A DNA stretch of 64,000 nucleotides from Pontibacter mucosus (GTDB taxonomy: Bacteria; Bacteroidota; Bacteroidia; Cytophagales; Hymenobacteraceae), in the NCBI RefSeq assembly GCF_003054055.1, contig NZ_QBKI01000002.1:558001-622000 (forward strand), read 5' to 3'. The notes below the pieces were generated by a model. It was not told where the DNA came from. It searched no databases and worked only from the letters and a program-made list of their open reading frames with translations. A program made the translations under genes and the position numbers. Shown here one piece after another: positions 43,300-51,689 of this stretch; position 1 is the stretch's first letter, and each line of letters starts with the position of its first letter.

Positions 43300-43653
43300 A
43301 TGAAAGAATCAGCTGCTGGGAAAAGAAGGTTCCGCTTTTACAAAGAGCCGCACGGCACCTGGTACATCGACCTGCCAGACTATCCGGGCCCAAAGGGCGA
43401 CCTGGCCATGGTGGCCGGCGCCGATGATATGCTGGATTACGTGGCAAAAGGTGGCAAGCAGGTGGAGGTGGAGATGAGCGAGCTTCCTTTTGAGGATGCC
43501 CTGGCACTGGAATTGGTAAGGATGGGAGAGCCTGGAGGAGGGGCATACTATAAGCCGGTGAACCATAGCATCCAGTCTGTCTGGCTTTGCGACGTTACCA
43601 TTTTTGCCCTGCAGAAATTCCCAGAGAAAATATACTTTCGCGCTGTAGCCTAG
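43300..43653 (+). CDS. Small hypothetical protein, DUF6717-like
   Basis: 117 residues. FRFYKEPHGTWYIDLPDYPGPKGDLAMVAGADDMLDYVAKGG and YFRAVA at the end recall the DUF6717 family, with only moderate certainty. No membrane span or signal peptide. It starts 16 bases after the hydrolase gene and is followed by a perfect palindrome that serves as a convergent terminator. Confidence 0.55.
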   Translation: MKESAAGKRRFRFYKEPHGTWYIDLPDYPGPKGDLAMVAGADDMLDYVAKGGKQVEVEMSELPFEDALALELVRMGEPGGGAYYKPVNHSIQSVWLCDVTIFALQKFPEKIYFRAVA

Positions 43654-43709
43654 CGGCGGCCCAGGAAGTAGGCTGCAGGCTCACCATCAACTATTAACCT
43701 AAGTTTCGA

Positions 43710-43755
43710 ATAACCCACCCCTAGCCCCTCCCTGGAGGGGCTAGGGGTGGGTTAT
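43710..43755. repeat. Perfect 46-bp palindrome between convergent genes
   Basis: Arms of 22 bp around a CT centre, with ACCCACCCCTAGCCCCTCC in the left arm. Member of the CCCCTCC/GGAGGGG repeat family also seen at 48405, 51598 and 58640. Likely works as a bidirectional terminator here. Confidence 0.8.
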
Positions 43756-43787
43756 TACTTTAATAACAGTAGTAGCAACGTAGATTA

Positions 43788-44591
43788 CTAGTTTATGGTG
43801 GCCAATACCCTTGCCAGCTCCCGCTGGTAATCCGGATTCTCGTTCATGCCGTTGTGGGGCTGGCCTTTCAGGATGATCACTTTATCGGTGGGTTTGAGGT
43901 GGGTCTTTAGTTTCTCTGAGGAGCCGTGGTAGATGATCTCATCCCGGTCGCCGTGGAAGAGCACGATGGGCGCCATAGTTAGGTCTACAAAGCGGTAGGT
44001 CTCAAACCTATACTTTAAAATAAATGCAGGCACAAAAGGGTAGAGGCTGTGCACCAGGTCAGGAAGGCTGTAGTAGGGGGCTTGCAGCAGGAGCAGCCTG
44101 GGGCTGTTATTGGCCGCCAGCATGGCCGCCGCCGCCGAGCCGATGGAGTAGCCCGCCACGACGATAGCGCTCTCGGCATACCTTGCCTTCAGGTGGTTGT
44201 AGGCTGCCTGCACATCCTCGTAAAACTGCTTCTCGTTGCTAATCTGCCCGCCGCTCTTGCCGTACCCGCGGTAATCAAGTATAAAAATATCGTAGCCCAG
44301 CCGGGTGTAGGTAGGAGCAATGTACCCCCAGGAATCCACCGAGCCGGCATTGCCATGCAGGTAAAACACCAGCCCTTTCGGTTTGTCGGCCTTAAACAGC
44401 AGCCCATGCAACTGTGTCCCATCCTTGGCAGGCAGGTATACTTCCTCAAACTCCTGGCCGAAGCGGAACTGGTGCTCCTGCGGCAGTATTTCGGGGAAGA
44501 AGATAAAGCTCTCCTGTTGAAAGAATCCAAGGCCCATAAAAAGCAGGTAAAGCATGAATGGAATGGCTGTTATGTAAAGTATGGTACGCAA
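43788..44591 (-). CDS. Alpha/beta hydrolase, BEM46/YqkD-like
   Basis: 267 residues. N-terminal membrane anchor or signal at about 4-22, then the hydrolase domain. Nucleophile S149 in AGYSIGSA, acid at D215 or D217 in FHGDRDEII, His246 in GQPHNGM. The oxyanion motif is YLHGNAGS. Acts at the cytoplasmic membrane or in the periplasm; substrate unknown. Convergent with the DUF6717-like gene. Confidence 0.82.
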   Translation of the reverse strand: MRTILYITAIPFMLYLLFMGLGFFQQESFIFFPEILPQEHQFRFGQEFEEVYLPAKDGTQLHGLLFKADKPKGLVFYLHGNAGSVDSWGYIAPTYTRLGYDIFILDYRGYGKSGGQISNEKQFYEDVQAAYNHLKARYAESAIVVAGYSIGSAAAAMLAANNSPRLLLLQAPYYSLPDLVHSLYPFVPAFILKYRFETYRFVDLTMAPIVLFHGDRDEIIYHGSSEKLKTHLKPTDKVIILKGQPHNGMNENPDYQRELARVLATIN

Positions 44592-45004
44592 GGATAGCTC
44601 TGGTTGATGAAATAAAATAGTAATTTTCCGTGAAAAACGACCTATTTAACTAACTATTTATACTTTCAATTTTTTTCTGCTTCTACCTCAGGTTTGGCCA
44701 ACTTCTTTCTTCTAAAGGTGTTATCTATTGGCTTGATAGCCATGGCAGAAATCTAATGTATTCTTTGTTAAACCCTGCATGTTGCGTAGCACTGTAATCC
44801 ATAGCTTATACTTGGCTTATACTTGTAAAAGGCAAGTATGGGGAACTCCTGCTGCACATCTTCAGAATAACGTAGTATATCATATTTTCATTCTGGCGTT
44901 TCTGTTACTTTTGGGGAGATGCCAGGCTGCGGGGGCTCCGGCGCCACTGCAGCAACATCGTACCTAACGCAATTAAGCTTTTAGAATACTAAACCAGCTA
45001 CCGC
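44592..45004. other. Intergenic region, no convincing gene
   Basis: 413 bases between divergent genes. It contains three AAGTATA-family words (44659, 44805, 44812). A 62-codon frame at 44779 has a hydrophobic stretch and a lipobox-like LLGRCQ, but its N-terminus is atypical and I do not call it. Confidence 0.55.
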
Positions 45005-46087
45005 ATGAAGCCATACTTTCTCCTCACCCTGTGTCTGTTTATACTTACCGCGTGCGGCGAAAAACAGGAAAAGATACAACCCACGGTGGAGGACATCACA
45101 GAAGCTGTCTATGCCTCCGGCGTGGTGAAGAGCCGTGACCAGCACCAGGTGTTCCCGACGGTGAGCGGGGTGATACAGCAGATTTTTGTGACGGAGGGCG
45201 ACGTGGTGAAGAAGGGTGACCCGCTGCTGCGCCTCGACAATGAAGCCGCGCGCCTGAGCACCGAGAACGCCCGTATCGCTGCGGAGTACTCCAGCGTGCG
45301 CGCTAACCAGGAAAAGCTACGGGAGGCGCAGGAAGCGATTGACCTGGCCCGCAGCAAAATGCACAACGACTCGCTCTTGCTGGAGCGCCAGCGCAACCTG
45401 TGGGCCAGCCGCATCGGCACCAGGGTGGAGCTGGAGCAGCGGGAGCTGAGCTACCAAAACGCCGTCACCTCCTACAAATCGGCTAAACTGCGCTACGACG
45501 ACCTTAAAAAGCAACTTGAATTTGCGGCCCGCCAGTCGCAGAAGAACCTGCAGATAAGCCAGACCATGTCCGACGACTATACCGTGAAGAGCGAGACAGG
45601 CGGCAAAGTATACGACGTGCTGCGCGAGCCGGGCGAGCTGGTGAGTCCGCAGACGCCGGTGGCCGTGGTGGGCAGCGCCGACGAGTTTCTGCTGGAGCTG
45701 CAGGTGGATGAGTACGACATCGCCCGCGTCAAGCCGGGGCAGCGGGTGCTGCTCAACCTCGACAGCTACAAGGGCCAGGTGTTTGAGGGGGAAGTATACA
45801 AAATAAACCCGGCGATGAACGAGCGCACCCGCTCTTTTACCGTGGAGGCCAGCTTTGTAAAGGCCCCGCCCGCATTGTTCCCAAACCTCACCACCGAAGC
45901 CAACATCATCATACAAGCCAAAAAAGATGCGCTGACTATACCGCGCGAGTACCTGGTGGATGGTGGCTATGTGCTGACGGAAGGAAAGGAGAAAGTGCCC
46001 GTGGAAACGGGTTTGATGGATTACCAGAAGGTAGAGATTGTGAAGGGGATCACCAGGGAGGACGTGCTACTTAGACCAGCGCTATGA
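45005..46087 (+). CDS. Membrane fusion lipoprotein of an ABC efflux system (MacA/HlyD-like)
   Basis: 360 residues. Lipoprotein signal with C17 after FILTA, so anchored at the periplasmic face. Barrel-sandwich/lipoyl halves at about 40-75 and 190-225, a coiled-coil hairpin between them (about 80-175), then a beta-barrel domain. The adaptor bridges the inner membrane permease to an outer membrane channel. The permease start overlaps its stop (ATGA), so it is coupled in an operon adaptor-permease-ATPase. Substrate unknown. Confidence 0.85.
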   Translation: MKPYFLLTLCLFILTACGEKQEKIQPTVEDITEAVYASGVVKSRDQHQVFPTVSGVIQQIFVTEGDVVKKGDPLLRLDNEAARLSTENARIAAEYSSVRANQEKLREAQEAIDLARSKMHNDSLLLERQRNLWASRIGTRVELEQRELSYQNAVTSYKSAKLRYDDLKKQLEFAARQSQKNLQISQTMSDDYTVKSETGGKVYDVLREPGELVSPQTPVAVVGSADEFLLELQVDEYDIARVKPGQRVLLNLDSYKGQVFEGEVYKINPAMNERTRSFTVEASFVKAPPALFPNLTTEANIIIQAKKDALTIPREYLVDGGYVLTEGKEKVPVETGLMDYQKVEIVKGITREDVLLRPAL

Positions 46088-47343
46088 AAAGCAGACTGAT
46101 CTATGACATTGCCAAATCGCTGTTGCTGGCGCGCTGGCGGCAAACCCTGGTGGCGGCCATCGGGGTTACCTTCAGCATTGCCATGTTCATTACGCTGCTC
46201 AGCTTCATGAACGGCCTCAACGACCTGCTGGACGGGCTGATCCTGAACCGCACCCCGCACGTGCGCCTCTACAACGAGATTAAGCCCAGCGAGAACCAAC
46301 CGGTACTGGCCCACCCCGACTACAGGGGCTCCTACAACTTCATCAGCTCGGTAAAGGCAGGCATCACCCGGCAGGAGATCTATAACAGCGGCCCCATTAT
46401 GCAGGCCGTCAAGAATGATCCCCGCGTGCTGGGCGTGGCCCCGAAACTCAACACGCAGGTGTTTTACAACGAGGGCACCATCGATATCTCCGGCACCATC
46501 AGCGGCATAGACGTGGAGGAGGAGATGCGCCTGTTCAACTTCCAGGACTACGTGACAACGGGCAACCCTATGGATGTGAAGAACGTGGCCAACAGCATTA
46601 TACTTGGCAAGGGCCTGGCAGATATCCTGGTGGCCGATATTGGCGATGTGGTGCAGGTCACGACGCCACAGGGCGAGCGCTTTTCCCTGAAAGTGGTAGG
46701 CTATTTTCAGTCGGGCATACAGGAAATAGACAAGGTGCAGAGTTACGCTTCCATCGGCACAACCCAGAAGCTGCTGGGCAAGCCCAACAACTACATCACT
46801 GACATCCAGGTAAAGCTGCACGACCTAGATATCGCACCCGCCATGGCCGTGGAGTACAGCAAGAAGTTTGACGTGGATGCCGAGGACATCCAGACGGCCA
46901 ACGCCCAGTTCGACACCGGCACCACTGTGCGCAGCATTATCTCCTACTCGGTGGGTATCGTGCTGCTGATTGTGGCGGGCTTCGGCATCTTCAACATCCT
47001 CAACATGATGATCTACGAGAAGATGGACTCCATCGCCATCCTGAAGGCCACGGGCTTTTCGGGCAGCGACGTGAACCGTATCTTCCTGCTCATTGCCCTG
47101 AGCATCGGCTTTTTCGGGGGCGCGGTGGGGCTGACGCTGGGCTTTATTTTCTCAGTGATCGTGGACAATATCCCTTTCAGGACGGCGGCGCTCCCCACCG
47201 TGGAAACCTACCCGGTCAACTACAGCCCGGTGTTTTATCTAATCGGAGGTTCTTTCTCCCTGATAACAACCTACTTCGCCGGTTTCTTCCCGGCCCGCAA
47301 GGCCAGCAAAGTAGACCCGGTGGAGATCATCAGGGGCAAATAA
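46084..47343 (+). CDS. ABC transporter permease, FtsX/MacB family
   Basis: 419 residues: one N-terminal span (about 20-42), a periplasmic domain (about 45-265), three C-terminal spans (about 280-410) with YEKMDSIAILKATGFSGSDVNRIFL before the middle span. This is the DevC/LolC-like layout. Pairs with the ATPase encoded 10 bases downstream and the adaptor upstream. Confidence 0.87.
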   Translation: MKSRLIYDIAKSLLLARWRQTLVAAIGVTFSIAMFITLLSFMNGLNDLLDGLILNRTPHVRLYNEIKPSENQPVLAHPDYRGSYNFISSVKAGITRQEIYNSGPIMQAVKNDPRVLGVAPKLNTQVFYNEGTIDISGTISGIDVEEEMRLFNFQDYVTTGNPMDVKNVANSIILGKGLADILVADIGDVVQVTTPQGERFSLKVVGYFQSGIQEIDKVQSYASIGTTQKLLGKPNNYITDIQVKLHDLDIAPAMAVEYSKKFDVDAEDIQTANAQFDTGTTVRSIISYSVGIVLLIVAGFGIFNILNMMIYEKMDSIAILKATGFSGSDVNRIFLLIALSIGFFGGAVGLTLGFIFSVIVDNIPFRTAALPTVETYPVNYSPVFYLIGGSFSLITTYFAGFFPARKASKVDPVEIIRGK

Positions 47344-47353
47344 AAGTATAACC

Positions 47354-48034
47354 ATGCACGAAATCATACTTGAGGCAAGGCACATCAACAAGGAGTTCCA
47401 CGACCCGGTAACGGTGAAGGTGCTGACTGATGTAACCTTTAAGGTGAACAAAGGGGAGTTTGTGTCGGTGATCGGCAAATCCGGGAGCGGCAAATCCACG
47501 CTGCTTTACATCCTCTCCACCATGGACACCGATTACGAGGGCGAGCTGCTGATAGACAACCAACTGATGACTGGTAAGCAGGACATGGAGCTGGCCCGCA
47601 TCCGCAACGAGAAGATTGGCTTTGTCTTTCAGTTCCACTACCTGCTCAACGAGTTCACGGTGCTGCGAAACGTGATGCTGCCCGGCCTGAAGCTGGGGAA
47701 GTATAGCGAGGAGGAGGTGGAGAACCGTGCCATGGAGCGCCTGAAAATGCTGGGCATCGGTCACCTGGCCCGGAACATGGCTTACAAAATATCGGGCGGG
47801 GAGAAGCAGCGCGTGGCCATTGCCCGCGCCCTCATCAACGACCCGCTGATACTGATGGGCGACGAGCCAACCGGCAACCTGGACGTGCGCAACAGCGAGA
47901 TCGTTTTCGAAATTTTTAAGGAGCTGACCGAGGCCCACGACCAGACCCTGCTCATCGTTACCCACGACCAAAGCTTTGCCGAGCGCAGCGGCCGCATCAT
48001 CGAAATGGAGGATGGCCGCATCATCAGGCATTAA
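47354..48034 (+). CDS. ABC transporter ATP-binding protein, LolD/MacB type
   Basis: 226 residues. Walker [10 protein letters not shown] at 41-49, Q loop [14 protein letters not shown], signature [15 protein letters not shown], Walker [14 protein letters not shown] and the switch His in IVTHDQ. The DEPTGNLD form is typical of the MacB/LolD branch. Energises the adaptor-permease pair encoded upstream. Confidence 0.92.
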   Translation: MHEIILEARHINKEFHDPVTVKVLTDVTFKVNKGEFVSVIGKSGSGKSTLLYILSTMDTDYEGELLIDNQLMTGKQDMELARIRNEKIGFVFQFHYLLNEFTVLRNVMLPGLKLGKYSEEEVENRAMERLKMLGIGHLARNMAYKISGGEKQRVAIARALINDPLILMGDEPTGNLDVRNSEIVFEIFKELTEAHDQTLLIVTHDQSFAERSGRIIEMEDGRIIRH

Positions 48035-48130
48035 TCGGGAAGAGCAGTTATACTTTCCTATACTTCCTGTAAAGTATAATACAGGCTGCGCTGTGCCTTT
48101 CCGGTAGTGTAAAGCGGTGTCCTAGCACCC

Positions 48131-48170
48131 CTCCGGAGAGTGTGCGCTATCTGGTGGCGTCCCGCCACGC
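48131..48170 (+). repeat. Double-hairpin repeat, copy 3
   Basis: CTCCGGAGAGTGTGCGCTATCTGG then GTGGCGTCCCGCCAC. The second hairpin is perfect; the first arm is shortened. Confidence 0.7.
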
Positions 48171-48404
48171 AACACTGCAAGTATAAAGTTCAGGGGGAAG
48201 TATAAAGTAAAAACCTGAGCGGTCTGACACTAAGATTTATAACTTTACAGGCCAGGTTGGGATAAGCACATAAACTGAAATTCCTGGTGCGCTCTTAACT
48301 CCTCTTGGGCAAGGCCGTTTTATTCTCTTGCTATTTTCATCCTGAAAGGATCCTGTGAGATGGGCTTTGAAGCCGAGGCTACTGAGAGGTATATGTTTCC
48401 TAAT

Positions 48405-48452
48405 TACCGGGTCCAACCACCCCTGGCCCCTCCTTAGCCAAGGAGGGGAGTC
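48405..48452. repeat. CCCCTCC palindrome module
   Basis: CCACCCCTGGCCCCTCCTT followed by AAGGAGGGGAG; same family as the palindrome at 43710. Confidence 0.6.
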
Positions 48453-48501
48453 TGTCATTACTTCGACTAAAGTATAAGTTTTATAGTTGCTGTTCTCGCG
48501 C

Positions 48502-48521
48502 GGACAGGTCGCGACCTGTCC
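48502..48521. repeat. 20-bp perfect palindrome
   Basis: GGACAGGTCG followed by its exact reverse complement CGACCTGTCC, with CCTACAACG after it. It looks like a dispersed REP-type unit. Confidence 0.7.
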
Positions 48522-48619
48522 CTACAACGTATAAACCCACCCCTAAGAGCTGCGCTCGCTCAAAACTCCCGTTTTGGCCAGTCCACAAGAGGGGAATTTA
48601 TACTTACTACATTCCTTCC

Positions 48620-48689
48620 TGTCATCTCGAGCTGCGCGAGAGAACTATCCGGAATTCTAATCAGATCTCTCCCGAAGGTCGAGATGACA
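48620..48689. repeat. GTCATCTCGA inverted repeat
   Basis: TGTCATCTCGA (48620-48630) against TCGAGATGACA (48679-48689). Related GGATGACAAAATG text lies near 51336. Confidence 0.6.
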
Positions 48690-49314
48690 AAAAGCAGCAG
48701 CTATCGAATTATTCCCAGCCTTTGGGTTGAGCGCCTTGTAGATTTCTGGTGCCCGCCAAGGGCATTGCGACCGAAGGGTAGCAAAAGAAATGTACACCGC
48801 GCGATGCCCGAAGGCGAGCCCTCTCGGGCTTGAGAGCTCCAAAGCAGGAGGTGAAACTATAGGCAAGTAAGTCTGGAGGATGAACGGTAGCTAGTAAGGA
48901 TAGCTTGGTTCAAGTGAAAGAAAGCGGTGTCTATAGAAGCATAGACCGGTAAGTATAAATGTATAGCAGAAGTATAAATATATGGCTCTGCGAGCCAGTT
49001 GGGTTGCAAACCCGCGCCAGCGAGGGTAGCTTGGTTAAAGTAGAAGTGATCAGAGGCTGGGAAGCCAGTACAAGTATAAAACCACCTGACGTCATCCTTT
49101 ACCACCCACTTCTACCGCTGCAAACCCGGCCTTTATAGCACTTTCTAAATATAGGGCAACCTTACAAAATTGCCCTTTCTGAAACTGTTGGAGTTGCATC
49201 CAAGTATCAATATATCCAACGTGTTACAAGTATGTTTCTGCACAAGGGGTATGCGGCGGCACGCTGGGAGCATATCAAACTGAAATTTAAACAACGTTAA
49301 CTGAAAACAAGCTT

Positions 49315-50469
49315 ATGCTGGCAATGAACTATCGTGGGCCCAAGCGGGTCCGTATCGATCAAAAACCCATACCCGAGATCCTGCATCCCGAAGATGCCAT
49401 CGTTCGGGTAGTCCGCTCCTGTATCTGCGGCTCCGACCTCCACCTCTACAACGGCAACGTACCTGATACCCGCGTGGGCTCCACCTTCGGCCACGAGTTT
49501 GTGGGCATTGTGGAAGAAATCGGCTCAGACGTGCATAAACTAAAAGTAGGCGATAAGGTGATTGTGCCGTTTAACATCTCCTGCGGCAGGTGCGCCTTTT
49601 GCAAGCAGGAGCTCTACGGCAACTGCCACGAATCGAACTCTCAGGCGACGGCTGTAGGGGGTATTTTCGGCTACTCGCACACTGCCGGGGGCTATAACGG
49701 GGGGCAGGCGGAGTATGTGCGCGTGCCTTATGCGGACGTAGGGCCCACCATCATCCCCGAGGGCATGGACTGGGACGATGCCGTGCTGCTGACCGACGTG
49801 GTGCCAACCGGCTACCAGGCCGCCGAGATGGCCGGTATTCAGAAAGGCGATACCGTGGTGATTTTCGGTGCCGGCCCAATCGGCATCATGGCGGCCAGGT
49901 GCTCCTGGCTCTTCGGCGCGGGCCGCGTTATTATAATCGACAAGGAGGATTACCGCCTGGAGTTTGCCCGCAACTACTCGCAGTGCGAGGCCTACAACTT
50001 TATGGACATGGAAGACCCGGTGGTGTTCGTGAAAAAGACCACCGACTGGATGGGGGCCGATGTCTGCATCGACGCCGTGGGGGCGGAGGCTGCCGGAAAC
50101 GTGTTGCAAACCATCACCGGGCGCAAGCTGCTCTTGCAGGCGGGCTCGGCCACAGCGTTGCACTGGGCCATCAACTCCGTGAAGAAGGGCGGCATTGTAT
50201 CGATTGTGGGCGTGTACGGACCGACCGACAACCTGGTGCCGATTGGCAACGTGGTGAACAAGGGTTTGACCATCCGTGCCAACCAGGCCTCGGTGAAGCG
50301 CCTGCTGCCGCGCCTGATCGACCATGTGCAGAACGGAATCATCAAGCCGAAGCAGCTCATCACGCACCGCGTGCCGCTGGAGGAAGTGGCCGACGCCTAC
50401 CGCATGTTCTCTGAGAAACTCGACAACTGCATCAAACCCGTTCTTATTCCACCAACAGCTCACGCGTAA
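49315..50469 (+). CDS. Zinc-dependent alcohol dehydrogenase (glutathione-independent formaldehyde dehydrogenase-like)
   Basis: 384 residues. Medium-chain dehydrogenase. Catalytic zinc ligands include C38 (CICGSDLH) and H60-E61 (GHEF); structural zinc cysteines are C90, C93, C96 and C104. Rossmann motif VIFGAGPIGIMA. Long loops (SQATAVGGIFGYSHTAGGYNGGQAEYVRVP) are those of the formaldehyde dehydrogenase-like subgroup. The next gene starts 11 bases later. No AAGTATA occurs in this gene. Start at 49315; ATG 49324 is also possible. Confidence 0.85.
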   Translation: MLAMNYRGPKRVRIDQKPIPEILHPEDAIVRVVRSCICGSDLHLYNGNVPDTRVGSTFGHEFVGIVEEIGSDVHKLKVGDKVIVPFNISCGRCAFCKQELYGNCHESNSQATAVGGIFGYSHTAGGYNGGQAEYVRVPYADVGPTIIPEGMDWDDAVLLTDVVPTGYQAAEMAGIQKGDTVVIFGAGPIGIMAARCSWLFGAGRVIIIDKEDYRLEFARNYSQCEAYNFMDMEDPVVFVKKTTDWMGADVCIDAVGAEAAGNVLQTITGRKLLLQAGSATALHWAINSVKKGGIVSIVGVYGPTDNLVPIGNVVNKGLTIRANQASVKRLLPRLIDHVQNGIIKPKQLITHRVPLEEVADAYRMFSEKLDNCIKPVLIPPTAHA

Positions 50470-50480
50470 AACAAACTATT

Positions 50481-50999
50481 ATGGAAGAACAAGCAAAAGA
50501 CTATTCGCATATAAATGGCTGGGGGATAGACGCCGATCCAAAAAACGACCCGACGTACCCCATGAAGCACCGCACCAACGAGGAGCACAAAGGCTACTCC
50601 TGGGAGCGGCCTCCGCAGCAGCCCATCACCATGGAGGTGCTGCACTCTATTGAGCGGCCCAACGTAACGGCTGTGTATGGCACGGCCATGCCACCGAGCG
50701 GCCTGAGCGGCATGATTCGCCGGTTTGCCTTTAAGCACAGCGAGAACAGCTACCTGCACTGGCTCCCGCTCCTGGTGGCCGACCGCGTAAACGTGGTGGA
50801 GGGGCTGATTGAGGATGTGGCCGAGGGCAAGGTGCCCAACATTTTCTCCGAGAAGGGCTACTCCGCCGACTGGGATCACAACCGCAGTGGCCTGGCCGTG
50901 CGCGCGGCCGTAGGGGCAGCCGTGGTGGGGGCTGTCGTGTTGATGTGTGCAGGGGAGAAGAACCGTAAAAGATGGTTTAACCAGCTGATGGACCGGTAA
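50481..50999 (+). CDS. Hypothetical protein with one C-terminal membrane span
   Basis: 172 residues, not recognised. The first 135 residues are soluble and rich in Pro, His and Trp (GWGIDADPKNDPTYPMKHRT), followed by one hydrophobic span at about 137-157 and a basic end (EKNRKRWFNQL). Probably inner membrane with the N-terminus in the cytoplasm. Encoded 11 bases after the dehydrogenase, so cotranscribed and possibly its partner. Confidence 0.65.
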   Translation: MEEQAKDYSHINGWGIDADPKNDPTYPMKHRTNEEHKGYSWERPPQQPITMEVLHSIERPNVTAVYGTAMPPSGLSGMIRRFAFKHSENSYLHWLPLLVADRVNVVEGLIEDVAEGKVPNIFSEKGYSADWDHNRSGLAVRAAVGAAVVGAVVLMCAGEKNRKRWFNQLMDR

Positions 51000-51023
51000 A
51001 CCTTCCCTAATCCTGTTCACAAG

Positions 51024-51063
51024 AGGGCCATCAGGTGCTGCAGTATCCTGATGGCCCTTTTTT
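51024..51063 (+). terminator. Intrinsic terminator
   Basis: AGGGCCATCAGG (51024-51035) pairs with CCTGATGGCCCT (51047-51058), then TTTTTT ending at 51063 and running into TATACTT. Confidence 0.85.
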
Positions 51064-51427
51064 ATACTTTCAGATCGTTGTGCTTGCGTCCGGGGCTCTC
51101 CCGGCATGGGCGCCAGGTTTCCGCAAAGTATAAAGGCCAGGTATAAAACTCAGGTTGTGATCTCCTCCTTTAGTGCAGGTGTAACCCCACTCCTAATCCC
51201 CTTCCAAGTAGCAGGGCTGTTTCATACTAAACACAATGGCTCTAAACAATCTGTTATTCAATAAAGGAACTTGGTAGAAAAGAGAGCCCATACCCCCGGA
51301 GGCCAAACCTATACTACCCGCTACCAAGATCCTTTCAGGATGACAAAATGATGAGGACGAAACGGCTATGCCCCCAGGCAGGGGAATTATACCCATATTG
51401 AACAAGTAGTGTGCCTTAGCTTGCGCT

Positions 51428-51474
51428 CTCGCTTGCCTCTGGCGAGCGAGCATGATTTGGTGGCGTCCCGCCAC
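51428..51474 (+). repeat. Double-hairpin repeat, copy 4
   Basis: CTCGCTTGCCTCTGGCGAG, spacer CGAGCATGATTTG, then GTGGCGTCCCGCCAC. Confidence 0.7.
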
Positions 51475-51513
51475 CTGTGCCCGGAGGCACACGTTAAAGC
51501 GGCCAGTTCCCCC

Positions 51514-51545
51514 GATAGCTCACACTCGCCGGAGGCGAGCGAGGG
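51514..51545 (-). repeat. Double-hairpin repeat, copy 5 (inverted, partial)
   Basis: GATAGCTCACACTCGCCGG followed by AGGCGAGCGAGGG; only the first hairpin and part of the spacer remain. Confidence 0.65.
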
Positions 51546-51689
51546 CACTGACGTGCGCAGTACTGACTTAGTAGTGGTATTATATGACACTTGCAGAAAT
51601 TCCCCTCCTTGGAGGGAACACTACTCTGGTTTAAAGTATAAACCGCTACAACCGGCGGCCTTGGGCTTTCTCGGGTTTATACTTTCAAA

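Larger units (their letters stand above)
48035..49314. other. Long non-coding region of dispersed repeats
   Basis: 1280 bases with no supported gene. It holds many AAGTATA words, a double-hairpin repeat (48131), a CCCCTCC palindrome module (48405-48452), a 20-bp palindrome (48502), a second CCCCT...AGGGG module (48539-48595), a GTCATCTCGA inverted repeat (48620-48689), and words such as TAGCTTGGTT repeated at 48899 and 49026. Frames at 48237, 48657 and 48857 on the minus strand run through these repeats. Confidence 0.75.
51000..51689. other. Repeat-rich region before the P-type ATPase
   Basis: 690 bases without a supported gene. Contains the terminator at 51024, a GATCCTTTCAGGATGACA word (51329), two double-hairpin repeats and a CCCCTCCTTGGAGGG palindrome (51602). 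Frames at 51193, 51387 and 51409 run through repeats. Confidence 0.7.

Noticed and set aside
44779..44967. Possible 62-residue lipoprotein gene
   Set aside because: The hydrophobic part lies far from the start, the N-terminus looks random, and no ribosome-binding or family support is visible.
49005..49040. tRNA-like GGGTTGCAAACCC text
   Set aside because: No acceptor stem, anticodon arm or CCA context; it is a short palindrome inside repeats.
48237..49105. Three short minus-strand frames (48237, 48657, 48857)
   Set aside because: They run through palindromic repeats and encode compositionally odd peptides; better read as non-coding repeat DNA.
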